Assembly: GCA_965153455.1 (NCBI GenBank)
Contig: OZ234495.1
Coordinates: forward strand, 1,302,001-1,366,000
DNA from: Sphagnum compactum
Lineage: Eukaryota > Bryophyta > Sphagnopsida > Sphagnales
Direction: 5' to 3'
DNA length: 64,000 nt
In this document: positions 1-11,345 of the stretch, piece after piece
Layout: each line of letters opens with the position of its first letter
Numbering within the stretch: the stretch's first letter is position 1
Program-made: the position numbers and the translations under genes
Notes under the pieces: model-generated
What the model was told of the DNA's origin: nothing
Databases searched by the model: none
What the model saw: only the letters and a program-made list of their open reading frames with translations

Positions 1-185
1 TCATGAAGGGACAGTAGGGTCAATTGCATCTCAATTCCTGTGTTGATGGCAGAGAGCTTCTGTTTGTTGTACAGAGGAGATTGTGGAAATTTGATCTATT
101 GAGAGTTGTATTGACAAAGATAATCTGACAAGACACATGAGATTTATTAGTCCAGATCTACTACTAGACCAAGAAGTAGTTGGCA

Positions 186-266
186 TGTAGCAAAGTTTGG
201 ACGGATATTTTATATAAAATCTTAACTAAAAGACTATGTATAGCAAATTGGAACAATAGGGTATAG
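186..266 (+). pseudogene. Ty1-copia RNase H C-terminal remnant
   Basis: One frame reads a short peptide containing TDILYKILTKRL and then a stop at 264-266. It resembles the conserved end of copia polyproteins, where an ADI/TDI-L-TK-x-L motif closes the RNase H domain. An in-frame stop at 177-179 and the loss of everything upstream show a degraded scrap. Only the motif supports the call, so it is tentative. The tandem repeat that follows begins within this remnant. Confidence 0.35.
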
Positions 267-475
267 AGGGGTTGGTGCACCTCAACAAAAAAAATCTATG
301 TTATAAAAAACCCAAATAAAAAAACCATGTATAGCAAATCGGAACAACAAAAGGATAATAGAGGGGTCGGTGCACCTCAACATAAATCTATGTTGTAAAA
401 TCCCAAATAAAAAACCAGGTATAGTGAATCCGAACAATAGGGTGGGTATAGAGGGGTTGGTGCCCCTTGGGGGTG
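231..475. repeat. Tandem repeat, about 92 bp unit, ~2.6 copies
   Basis: The phrase tgtatagcaaattggaacaa, followed by a block containing agaggggttggtgcacctca, recurs near 237, 329 and 416 with small changes. The unit starts with the last codons of the copia remnant and continues through an A-rich spacer containing aacccaaataaaaaa. The third copy breaks off after 474. Tandem growth of a retroelement end is the simplest reading. Confidence 0.75.
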
Positions 476-556
476 GGTCTACATGTAAAAAAGGTGGGAA
501 GAAGGAGGAGGTGATCAAACACTTTTGTAGTTCCTCTTGATCCTTCCAACACAACA

Positions 557-660
557 CATTGAGCATGGTCACAACTCATCACGGATTAGTGCTCAAAACA
601 ATGCATTGAGCATGGTCACAACTCATCACGGATTAGTGCTCAAAACAATGCTTTGAGCAT
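557..660. repeat. Tandem duplication, 47 bp unit
   Basis: A unit starting cattgagcatggtcacaact is repeated exactly at 557-603 and 604-650. A third partial, diverged start follows at 651. No coding or regulatory role is visible. Confidence 0.85.
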
Positions 661-2896
661 GATCGTAAGTTGTAACGCATGAATGGGTTGCTTGACAATT
701 TGCATGTCATTTGCATGCAAACATGGAAGTGCTAGTCATTCACTAAGGCAATTCTTAAACAACTTTTAAATCCGTGTTCAAGGCATTGGTTTGAACAATA
801 TCATCGGTCATAAAATCTTGAGTTTTTTTTTAGGTTTTGAGTTTTTTTTGTCATTGGAAATGCAATAATAATCAGAAACCAATTTTTTTTATAGTGAAAT
901 TGGGTTTCTCACACAAGTATATTATACTTTGTAAAATTAAGTTACAATAAGTGCTCAATGGTGCCATAGGCACACTAGGCATATACGAACCTATGAGTAT
1001 AGCCCTACTCATCAAGGCTTTACAATTGTACCAAGAAAGCACCCCTAATTTCCATAATTTTTTAAAAAAAAATCTTACTAAATATTTAGTGATGAAAATA
1101 CTCAAAATTCAATAGGTCCCGCAATGCAAGTCTAAACATTACAAGATCACTTTCGAGCACACCTACTCATCGAGGGCTTTCTAGTGGGACCAATAACATA
1201 GGCAAGAGTCCCCTAGTTTGGGAGATCTCAACATAACATGACAAAACAAACAAACAAACAACCTTCCTTCATATAAGTAGGATGTTTTCTAAGAACATGT
1301 TAATAGGTAGAAACTTTGTTTCCATTGCGTTTAATCGCCTTTGAGTTTGGAAATGTGAAAAGACCATGGCAATATCACTTAGACGTTTCAAAATGAACTA
1401 CCTGTGGACTTGACTAAAATAAATCAACCTTTTACAAATTATAAGTTTTTCAGTGGAAATTTGTGATGTCCTTACCTATCATTTATAGTTCTTACTTTTC
1501 ATTGAAGAATTTGCCTTTTTCTTTTATTACACAATTCATCATTTATTTTGAGTGAATTTACATTTTTTTAATTTAAAGTTCATTATGTTCTTACATAATG
1601 TATTAGATTATGACACTACATAGGGAAGGCAAACATAACATTCTGAAGAGACTTTACAATAAAATATAAAGCATAAGAAGGCAAGTTCTATAGTTGAAAA
1701 TTATTTGAGATTCTAAAAATAAATAAATTGAAAGTCACGTGGAAAAATTGAGACTCATTTTGCAATTGACCTTGACATGGTCACATGTTGCCACACATTG
1801 CATAACATGTTATTTGGATGAAACAATATGCAACAACTTGTGGCATGCAAACCTTGAAATTTAATGTGAACATGAAATAAGCATCATGTTGTGAATGAAA
1901 CTTAAATATGTTTGCTTAAAACATCTTCTCAATAGAAATTGATTGGAAATGTAGTCCAAGTTAAAATTATAATGCAAAATAAATTGTAGAGTCTTAATTA
2001 GAAGCTTAACTATTCAAATTCACAATTTGTTTGCCTTTTGATAATTATTAGTCAAATGTATTTGTGTTGCCTATGCACATCAACCTATAAATTTGTTGGA
2101 GGATGTTTTTGTGGATTTCCATTTGCAAACAACATCCCCATGACATTGGCAAGTCCAAAAATGACTTCAATCATACCCCGTTGTTTATTATTGATTTTTG
2201 TATCACTTTTTCAATGGTGCTCAAGTTGTTATTTTTGAAGTTTTTCTTATGCATGTGACCTACACTATTCAATCACAAAGTTTACTTTTCGGATATAGGA
2301 CATTTTTGTAAGCAATACAATCATCCTTCTTGGCATATGCCTTTCTTAGCATGAACCTTTCTTAACATGAAAAATCAAATCCAATATATAGGAGTTGAAA
2401 TCTAGATGAACTCTCTCTTTCTCTTGGGATTTCCTTGCACCTTGTATGCCAAATGTAGGACTACTAAACCAATGCCTTCGTCCCAAGGTTTGTTATTTCT
2501 TTTAGAATGTTCATGAAGTTGATTGTTCTTCCTATCTACAAACTATGTGTGTGTATTTTTTTTAGTTCTTATCTATACAATTACATTTCAAAAATTGTTT
2601 TGGGACATTCTCACAAGTCTATGAACAATCAATATAGTCAAGTATATTTTATCAATTAAAGCCATTAATAGCTTGTCTCCTCTTTGGTTCATTTTGACTT
2701 CATGAAAACATTGTTGGCACCATATGCTTTCCTTTTGATACCTACGTGTCCCCCAAAATTGTTTTTGCCAAGCATAGGAGGAGATTTTAATGATAATTTT
2801 CACAGATAACTTTGCTTTTTTTTTGGAGTTAGATTGTTGGTGATGAAAATATCATTGTTCAAATATATAGGTTGTCTTTTATAATGAGCTCGTGGA
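661..2896. other. Intergenic, no gene recognised
   Basis: AT-rich sequence with short open frames only. No conserved protein motif, splice-supported exon, long repeat or RNA gene could be recognised on either strand. Confidence 0.6.
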
Positions 2897-2901
2897 ATGT
2901 G

Positions 2902-3732
2902 TGTCATGACCTTAGCCTTGGGCCCACGACCAAGGCAAAGGCATGGAAAGGTGCGGGTCATGAATGTAACCTGGGAATCACATTTTCACTCCCAGCAATG
3001 TGAAGGAATGAACCCACACACTCCCAAATGGACTCCCACTTTGGGAATTGGAATCCTTATGGAGTCCCAAATTTTCAAAGAGGTATTTCAAGGGGTCAAA
3101 ACTCACTGAATTAAAAATAAAATTATACCATTGGAAAGTTCTTGAAACATAAATGTCTAAAATGAGCTTGCATGACCCATTTGAGTACTTAAAACACAAG
3201 TTATAGCCAAAAGAAGGGCCGAGGGTCAAAGTGACAATTTGAAAAAAATTACAACTTTACTTTAAACCTCACCTCAATAAAGGTGTTCACAAAACGTTAT
3301 GGCCCTCCAAAGTGCTAATAGTCCTAATTTCGAGAATTTTGTCTCAAGACTCCCAAGTTGAGAGTCCTGGGACATATTGACATTTGGATGTAGCCCCCAT
3401 GGCTAATCATAGAAAATATTATAAGGGGAAAGGTGGTGGCTTCCCCCAAGTCTAAGCCATGGTGAGTCTTGTGTGTCCATGTATGTTTGTGGTTCATCCG
3501 TGCACTAAAAGTGTTCTAACCACGCACTAACCAACTTATTGTTTGGTTTGTGCAGCTCCATGTGAGTAATTGAATCGCTTGTCACTCATCCTAATCCCCA
3601 TCCCGGAGTTCCAACATGCCCCTTTACCCTTGAAATGTTACGAACTAAGGAGCATACCCCAACTCCTTTTTCTTTCGCTATTTCATTTTTGGACTCACAT
3701 TTGAATCTTTCAAAGAGTGTGGGGGTGCGTTA
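2902..3732. mobile_element. Solo LTR of an LTR retrotransposon (copy 1)
   Basis: The block begins TGTCATGACC and ends TGCGTTA. It is flanked on both sides by the 5-bp direct repeat ATGTG (2897-2901 and 3733-3737), as expected of an LTR target duplication. A homologous block lies in the same orientation at 47609-48395; the two share gcttgcatgacccattt, aggtggtgg, cccatcccggag and other phrases in the same order. No gag or pol lies beside it, so it is a solo LTR. The last dinucleotide reads TA where copy 2 has CA. It has lost many C/G positions relative to copy 2 (for example ccgggccgtgg has become ctaagccatgg), so it looks older. Confidence 0.8.
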
Positions 3733-3737
3733 ATGTG

Positions 3738-6700
3738 GGCCCTTAGAATTTTTAAATTGGTGTAGATTTTTGCACATTTTTTCTTAGGGGTATAAAAGGT
3801 AATGATAACATTATATTGCCAAAACACATTGTTTCATATTTATACCTCTTAACACAAATGAACATTTTGCGCCTTCTTGGTCTTCCTAGTCTTTGTTTTG
3901 TTTATCATTTTTAAAATTATGTTGTGGAGTTACTATTAAAAGGACATGTAAATAATGTCATCTAATGCCATTAAGTCACAAGTTTGAAGAGGTTTTAACA
4001 TGGATTTATTGCCCATAAATGAAGTGATCAATTCATACATATCTTTTTTGTAATCTATCAAAACTCAAAGTTCTTTTCTCTTGGGGTGTCAAGTACAAAT
4101 ACTTTGTGTTGTGGTTAATTCTAATGATGTAAGCAAATAGCCTCATGAAGTCCCCATACATTACCCCCCACTTGTCTTTGCAAGCCATGCCATTCTTCAA
4201 TAAAGATGAATACCTACTTGAATTTTAAATATTTGTAATCTTGCACCATGTAGATGTGGTAGTTTCAAATTAGTCATAGGGTCTATTTTATTTAGCCTAA
4301 CAATATACATATTTCATTTTACTTGTATGAGTTCAAGTACTTATGGGTACTCCCAATTGCATTAGTGAGTTCTCTTGCTTTGAATTTCAGAAGTGGAATC
4401 AAATGATACTATTTCAACTTCTTGCTTCTTTCCTTTCTACATTTGAATCCCTCTTGCCATGTATGCTCCACATGCTCTTCATAACTTTGGAATAGGTATG
4501 TCCTTTTTCTTTTTTTTTGTTACGATTGTTTAAAAAATTCTATGCTTACATAACATGTTTGATAATGATTTCATTTCAATCATGAACATGTTTGAGATTG
4601 AAAGGTGAGAAATTCACCTATTAATATGTTTGTGTGTTCTTGATGTGCATAATTATCTTCAACATCATTAATATCATCTCTAAACATGGTTGGCAAATGA
4701 GTGGCAATAGCAATTTGAAATAATGCAAAATTGAAGCACAAAACAACAACTAATTCAAGCACCTAGGCAATTGTAACAAAACAAAGTGTGGGGAAGTTTG
4801 GTTGTCGTGTTTAGTTGTAGTGCAATTGCTTACATGTTTTATTTTTAATAATGAACTTTAATACACAACTTTCTTTGTTCATTTTTTTTTTAGTTTAACG
4901 TTGACCAACACACATAAATGATCAAACGTGTCTTGCTATTTCACCATTAATCTATAATGTATCGTTAGTTTAACATTTTTTAATAACTTTGCTTGCCTCC
5001 TTCAAGCATGATTCACACTTAGGAGTCTATGGTAAATCAATGTTAAATTTTCTTGATTTTAGGATGCATTCACATATGTAATGTTAGAAAATATTGCAAT
5101 GATGTGACATCCTAGTTGGCAAATATGTTAACTTGGTGTTAAATGTGTGTGCTAGCTAACAATAAATCTAGTCTTCAACCTAATTTTTGGGCTTTTGAGT
5201 CAATTTTATGTAAAGCCAACAAAAAGAATCAAAGAATTCAATGTTACAAACATGGAGATAATTGTGAGGTTTAGTCACACCATCTTTCCCACTTATGCCC
5301 CAAAATAAAGAAAAAAAAAAGGAGAAAATAATGGTTTTGGTGCGAATGGTAGTTTTTGTTAAACACTAAGAAAGGTTATAACATGTAGTATTGCCTTAAT
5401 GTGTGAATGTCCAAACATTCTTGTGTGGTTAGCTTTCATGATTACTAGGGTAAATAAGTTAGTGAGCAAACATTTATGAATTCAAAGGTGGTTGAATCCA
5501 CATTTTTCCTCTACTTCTAAAGTTCAAAGAACATTTATAGTCTTCAACCTAATGCTTCGACCTACATAAAGGAATGTGAAAGTTAGGCGGTGTTTGGTGT
5601 AAGGGGGCTTAGTGTTTGATGATGGGTGAATTAAAATAAATTAGTATTTCAAATTTATAATTTTTCATTGTTGCATCTTTGCTTCTGGAATGCAAAGAAG
5701 TTTTGTAAAGCCCTAATTGGTGCACTTGATAGGTTTTCAATCCCTCAAAATGAACTAAAATTGAAGAAGACATGCGGTTGAAACTAGATAGAGGTCGATA
5801 ACTATTTTTCCAAAAAAATGAAGCAAATTATCATGTATCCTCTTCCTATGTTTTGTGCATTGCTCCTTTACTTTTGACACTCAGAAACCATTTGCTTAGT
5901 TTGCCCGTCCAATGACACAAAAATCACTCAATTTGGTTAAGGAATGAGTAAAATATTAAAAAATGTTTATTGATAAGTATATGTTCAATGATGGGCGGTT
6001 CTACCCTACCACTAGATGCTTAATCTCACAAAATTGTAATGGTTATATTAACAATAGTCTTTTTTGACTAGGGGACGACTTAACATTATGTGTGAATCAT
6101 GCTTAAGTTAGATTCCTTGTCGAATTGGATGTTAGTGATAACATTAGGTGTAGATGGGTCGAAATTTTTAATGGATACATTAATGGATAAACATTTAAAA
6201 TAAAAAGTTTGAGATTTATTTATTTAAAATAAATAAAAAATAACATTGTTTTTGTTAACACATAATATTAAGTGAAGAGAGAGAGGTTCAGGTGATGTTG
6301 CTTATGTTCGAGGTTAACATTTTGCTTTGAAATAGGTGGGGGGAGAGTTTTGGGACACATGGCTCAAGCTTGGGGCTTGGTGAAAAGGACGCTTTATGGT
6401 GATGGTGGTGGGAGTTGTTAGTGTAGTCATTGTTGTTGTCGCAAAAGGCGGCTGGTTGCGTGGTGGATAATGAAAAGTTTTTTTCTTATATTCTTGGAGA
6501 TTGAAGGGAAACTTGTTGTGTTTCTGAGTAGCTCTTTTTTCATATTTCATTTTAGAACTAAATATCATTACAAAAAGATTTTTTTTTGGGTGTGTATCAT
6601 TGTGTGTCATGGTTTTCTAGGGAGAGGAAGCATTTTAGTGGTAGGAATAAAAACAAAAACAACTAGAATAAAAATTTCAAATATTCATGAATTGTTTGCT

Positions 6701-7109
6701 GCAATTACGAGCTTCTCACAACTTCGTCATTTTTGGTTGCTTGTAAATGGTGACGATACCTGCTTTGTCTTTGCTTCCACAAGGTTTGAGAAGGAACATT
6801 TTTTCTAGTTTGTTCAAGTTTTTGATGTTTTCCAAGCACAGACAAATAAACAGTAAAATGCAAAGATAAGCACATAGAAAGACTCACACACACATACACA
6901 CATAAATGACATAAAGACACAGACAAAGATTCAAAACAAAGACATAGAGAGATTACAAGCAATTTGTAAGGTCGCAAGAACTTTGAAGATAAACATTGCA
7001 GCTAATTACCTATGTGCCTCTCTATGGAAATGTTGTCATTATCTATTTCCAATTATGGGGAGCTTCTGGAAATCGTCAAACATGCCATATGGAGGAGTGT
7101 GGTAACGTT
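3738..7109. other. Intergenic, no gene recognised
   Basis: AT-rich sequence. Open frames such as those at 6314-6808 lack family motifs and are low complexity. No RNA gene or long internal repeat was seen. The right edge is the 5' LTR of the copia element. Confidence 0.55.
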
Positions 7110-7634
7110 TGTTAAAATAATAATTCATGCAGTCAAACTTTAATTATTGTTCAATTATTAATTCTTGAATTTTTTTGTTTATAGGTGTTTAGATTAATGT
7201 TTAGTTATGCTCACACGAACCTATTGGTTGACTTTCACCCATTGCTCGTGATGATTTGTCCTTTGATTTATGATCTAGGTCGTTACGCATTTATGTGTCT
7301 TTGCTGGTGCTCTTTGACAAATGTTTACTATTTAGTTCCGTGTGGATGCTTTCTTCGATGTGATTAACAAATTATGTGAAACATACTTTAGATTAATATA
7401 TGCTACAATGCTCTAGTTACGATGTGTAGCGCAATGGTGATGCTAAAAGATAAACATGCATTTAATATAGTTTAGAGAACATATGTGTTGTAATTACAAT
7501 TGTAGTTTTTTTCTAATACATTGTTGTTTGCCAATTTGCATGTATTGATCTTTAAGCTTGATCACAAGATAAGGTCTTGGTCTTTTTTGTAATATTCTTG
7601 TAATATTCAAACAATTGCATATCTTGAAGATTCA
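7110..7634 (+). repeat. 5' LTR of the copia element
   Basis: It matches the 3' LTR along its length except for about 90 extra bases near 7207-7320 that the 3' LTR lacks. It ends just before tgagttatgggcccac, where a tRNA primer site would be expected. The difference between LTRs shows that the insertion is not recent. Confidence 0.85.
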
Positions 7635-7718
7635 TGAGTTATGGGCCCACTATATGGCCATATTGACAAGTTTGAAAGGTGAGATTACATGTGGTGAAAA
7701 TTTAAGATAAAAACTCTC

Positions 7719-8420
7719 TTGAAGGTAAGGGAGAGGAGTCTTATTGGTGGGACTAAACAAAAGCCAGCTGCAACAAATGCGAATGTATTTGCTGCATACA
7801 CCAAACAGGAAAACTGCGTTGTGAATATCATTATTCAAAGTTTGTCTAATGATCAACTTATGATTGTACATGTGTCAAGAGACTACCACGAAAGGTATAT
7901 GGGTGGCTCTTGAAAAATGGCATCTTGATAAAGCGTTGACAAATTGATTTTTTTTGACAAGGAGGTTTTTCACTTGCCAACTGAACTTAAGCGAGACTAT
8001 GGAGCAACATGAGAACAAGTTGAATAGGATGGTAAAAAAGTGCAATGCCATTAGAGCAAAAGTGCCTCCTGAGGTCAAGGTGATGGTGCCTCTTATGATC
8101 TTGCCAAATAGTTACAAACTTTTGGTCACGTCATACAAGTCTTACAAATTTACAAGATTAACATGGGAGGTTATTATTACTAGACTACTCAATGAAGAAC
8201 TCATGAGGAGAAAAAATGGTGATAGTTTTAGTGCATTTGACATAGCTCTTGTTCACACGAGTCATAAGAGTCTAGGGTCTAAGAAGATTGCTAGAAACAA
8301 ATTTCAAGATATTTGTATCTATTGTTAGAAGAAAGGTCATTGGGTAAGAAACTGCACAAAAAGAAAAGTGGATGAAAAATCTAAGAAATTTGACAAGAAA
8401 ACTAATACAGAAAAAACTAA
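7719..8420 (+). pseudogene. copia gag (UBN2-like) with zinc knuckle, broken
   Basis: Spread over two or more frames, the region reads as a copia gag: a helical stretch around 7960-8240 (KLNRMVKKCNAIRAK, then LLNEELMRR), followed by a CCHC zinc knuckle at about 8312-8354. In the knuckle the two Cys, the His and the last Cys are present (CIYC..KKGHWVRNC), but a TAG stop sits directly after the second Cys. Another break near 7945 separates the first part. Gag would form the particle that packages the element's RNA. It cannot be translated whole. Confidence 0.7.
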
Positions 8421-8479
8421 ACATGGAAATAGTGTGATTGATCATGATGAGGCTTTTGTTGTCGCAACTTTGTCCATGT

Positions 8480-8760
8480 TTAGTGATGATGCTTGGTATG
8501 TGGATTTTAGTGCATCTATGCATTTTTTTCATAGAAAAAGATTGGTTCTATGAATTTGAAAAAAAATCACTAGTTAATATGGGAAATAATTCAACACAAG
8601 AGGCTATAGGCAAAGGAAAAATCAAGATGAGACTAACAGTGGGAGGAAATACCATATTTGCAACACTAAATGATGTCATCTATGTTCATGGTTGAATAAA
8701 GAACCTCTATTATGTGAGTAAAGCAACATTTCAAGGGTACAATGTGGATGATAATTACGA
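8480..8760 (+). pseudogene. copia aspartic protease remnant
   Basis: WYVDFSASMH at about 8494-8523 corresponds to the copia protease active site, normally WxxDSGAS. The catalytic Asp remains, but DSG has become DFS, so the site is damaged. A stop follows at 8551. The frame then resumes downstream with weak similarity as far as the integrase. It sits between gag and integrase, as in intact copia polyproteins. Confidence 0.6.
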
Positions 8761-8884
8761 AGTAAGAAACAACTAGAAAAGGGTGGTTATGCGAGGGATT
8801 CAAAAAAATTGACTTTACGAATTCTAATGCGTTACTTTTGGTGATAAAGAACAAGTTCATGTTGCATGTAGAAGTGTCAATGAT

Positions 8885-9475
8885 ATGAACCAATGGCACC
8901 AACAGCTAGGCCATTTGGGCGTCAACAATTTTAAGTTGATGGTGAAACATAAATTAGTAGATGGATTGTCCATCAACAAGGATGTGAAATTGGAGTTTTG
9001 CGAAGGTTGCATGCTTGGAAAACAACACCGGGAACTATTTCCTAAAGAGGGAGGATCAAAAGTTATAAAACTTTTGGGACTAGTTCACTGCAACATTTGG
9101 GGACCATTGAAGACCTCTTCTTTCGAAGGAGTGCAGTATTTTTTATTCTCACCAATGATTGTCAATGAAAACATTATGTTATTTTTTACGCCAAAAAGGA
9201 AAATGCTTCTCCAAGTTCAAGGAGTTCAAAATGTTCACTGAAAGTCAAACAAAAAGGAAATTGAAAATCTTGAGGGGTGATAATTGCGATGAGTTTGTTT
9301 CCAAGGAATTTGAAAAATTCCTAAAATTTCATGGAATCCAATATCAAAAGTTAGCACCCTATAGTCCCCAACAAAATGGAGTAGCAAAGCGGGTGAACAA
9401 AACAATTGTGGAGGCTACACGCAATATGTTACAACATACTAGTTTGAGTCCAAATTTTTACAGCATATAGGCTAA
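8885..9475 (+). pseudogene. copia integrase (pre-integrase zinc finger plus catalytic core), broken
   Basis: The HHCC zinc finger is visible (WHQQLGHLG, then CEGCMLGKQHR). It is followed by the core: the first acidic position reads HCNIWGP where copia has HCDIWGP (Asp to Asn). After a frame change near 9200, LRGDNCDEFVSKEF carries the second Asp, and YSPQQNGVAKRVNKTIVE carries the glutamate region. The conserved PQQNG motif makes the assignment secure. Loss of the first catalytic Asp and the frameshift make it inactive. Confidence 0.85.
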
Positions 9476-10209
9476 TTGAAGAATCAACAAGAAAGTTGAT
9501 CATTAGTTGGGATGTGATGTTCAATGAAGCTCCGAAGAAAGGGTCATTAGTGGGAGCAACATCTACACAAACACAAGAAGATCAAAAGGTGCATATAAAC
9601 ATGGAGCTTGAAAATGATGAAAAAGTGGGAGATGAAGAGTTAATTTCAGCTCTAGTTAGCATCATTATGCAACTAGAATCCCAATTTCAGCTACATGGGC
9701 AAGTTGCATCACAATAGTCTACTTGCATAGTGATAGATTTGCAACCAGTTGTGAGGTGGTTAGCTAGATTAAAAGGTGCAGTAACAAAGCTAATTCATTA
9801 TGCTTGTGTTGCCACTTTTGATGATGAGCCTACAACACTAGTGAAAGCTCTCAAGAGGGAAAATGGGAAACAATGGAAGGAAGTAGCAAATGCAGAATAT
9901 AATTTTCTATTGCAAAATAAGACATGGGAGCTTGTGGAACTTCCTAAAGGAAGTAAAACCATTGGTTGTAAATGGGTTTTCAAGATGTAGTGGAAGGCAA
10001 ATGGCAAAGTGGATTACTACAAATGCAACAAGACAAAACACATTGACATTCAACATCATTATGTGAAGAATATGGTTGCAGCTAGTGAAGTGCAATTTTT
10101 GTATTTCTCAACATCAACCATGTGGGCCAATGTTCTGACAAAGGGTCTTCCTAGTCCAAAGCACATACCATGCACTGAGGCTATTGGACTTGGAAAACTC
10201 AAGATGTGA
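9476..10209 (+). pseudogene. copia RT start fused to RNase H end by internal deletion
   Basis: About 9826-10023 encodes the beginning of copia reverse transcriptase (ALKRENGKQWKEVANAEY, then KTWELVELPKGSKTIGCKWV). A few codons later the sequence jumps to the RNase H end (KHIDIQHHYVKNMV, then WANVLTKGLP) and a stop at 10207-10209. The polymerase centre with YVDD and most of RNase H are absent. The junction lies near 10015-10045. A TAG also interrupts the RT start at 9988-9990, and the integrase-RT linker is shortened. Confidence 0.8.
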
Positions 10210-10222
10210 AACTGAGTGGGAG

Positions 10223-10654
10223 TGTTAAAATAGTAACTCATGCGATCAAACTTGAGTTACTGTCAAATTATTAATTCTTGGGATTTTGGGTTTATAGGTG
10301 TTTAGATTAATGTTTAGTTACCAATGATTTTTGAAGAGTGTTTAGTATTTAGTTCCACATGGATGCTTTCTTCGGTGTGATTAGCAAGTGTATGTGAGAC
10401 ATACTTTAGACTAATATCTGCTACAATGCTCTAGTTAGGACGTGTAGCATAGTGGTGATGTTGAAAGATAAGCATGCATTTCATATAGTCTAGAGAACAT
10501 ATGTGATAGAACTATAGTTGTAGTTCTTCTCTAATACATTGCTGCTCGCTAATTTGCATGTACTGATCTTTAAGCTTGATCACAAAATAAGGTCTTGGTC
10601 TTTCTTTGTAATATTCTTGTAATATTCAAGCAATGGCAATACCTTGAAGATTCA
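10223..10654 (+). repeat. 3' LTR of the copia element
   Basis: Direct repeat of 7110-7634, starting TGTTAAAATAG and ending with cttgaagattca. It lacks the segment corresponding to about 7207-7320, where a short different sequence is found, so it is 432 bp against 525 bp. Confidence 0.85.
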
Positions 10655-10661
10655 CAACGTC

Positions 10662-11345
10662 AGGATTCTCTAGAGAGAGGGCATTCTCTTGCCATGAAAA
10701 ATATGGTTGTTAGAATGATGTCTTGAGAAATCAACACTCCATCGGTATGTGGCTTGTGAGAATGGCTGAATGATTTCTTGAGCATGGTCCTTGACTTCCA
10801 GGGATGTCATGCTCATTGGAAACCAACTGTGTCTCAACTTCAACTTGGTCATAAGTGTTGCCTGTTTCTAATCCTTAACTAACAGTAGTGGGGCCTTGGA
10901 GTCAACATTGTTGTGGAAGAAGAAAAAGAAGAAGAATTAGGAAAGCTGTGGTTAGTTAGCAGACTGAGTGGAGTTGTGAGTTGAATTGACCCCTTGTGCA
11001 TCAATTGTGCTGCAGAACCCAGCTTAATGCAGAAGTGGGATCAAGCAACAGCAATGAGCATGCTGGACAGCTCACTGAACCTCCACATTCTATGTGCTGC
11101 CTCAGATTAGCGCTTTTCGATGTTATCATTTGAAGAAAATATGGCACAAAGAAAGGGCACTGTGGCTAGCTGCATGGCAGGGGACTCTATGAAGGATCTA
11201 AGTCAGCCTTTCAGGAAACATGAGTGTGCAATATTGTCCAGACTTGGGCACTATTGGATTGGTGCCACAGAAGCCACCTACAGAGAGACAGAGAGACTAT
11301 TTTGTGGACACAGCAAATAGCTAGCAAACAACCAGCTATTGCACT
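10662..11345 (+). other. Region upstream of the GRAS pseudogene
   Basis: This stretch has a higher GC content and a less repetitive look than its neighbours. It probably represents the decayed leader or the first codons of the GRAS copy, but no frame could be followed securely and no motif is recognisable. Confidence 0.4.

Larger units (their letters stand above)
7110..10654 (+). mobile_element. Ty1-copia retrotransposon, internally deleted, both LTRs present
   Basis: Two direct repeats (7110-7634 and 10223-10654) bracket gag, protease, integrase and scraps of reverse transcriptase and RNase H, in the copia order. Both repeats begin TGTTAAAAT and close with cttgaagattca. ACGTT (7105-7109) and ACGTC (10657-10661) flank the ends if the LTR is taken to finish two bases later; alternatively AACGT occurs one base outside both ends, so the edge is uncertain by 1-2 bp. 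A purine-rich stretch (tgagtgggag) precedes the 3' LTR. At 3.5 kb it is shorter than full copia elements (about 4.5-5.5 kb), mainly because most of RT/RNase H is missing. Many stops and frameshifts mean it cannot encode its own proteins. Confidence 0.9.
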
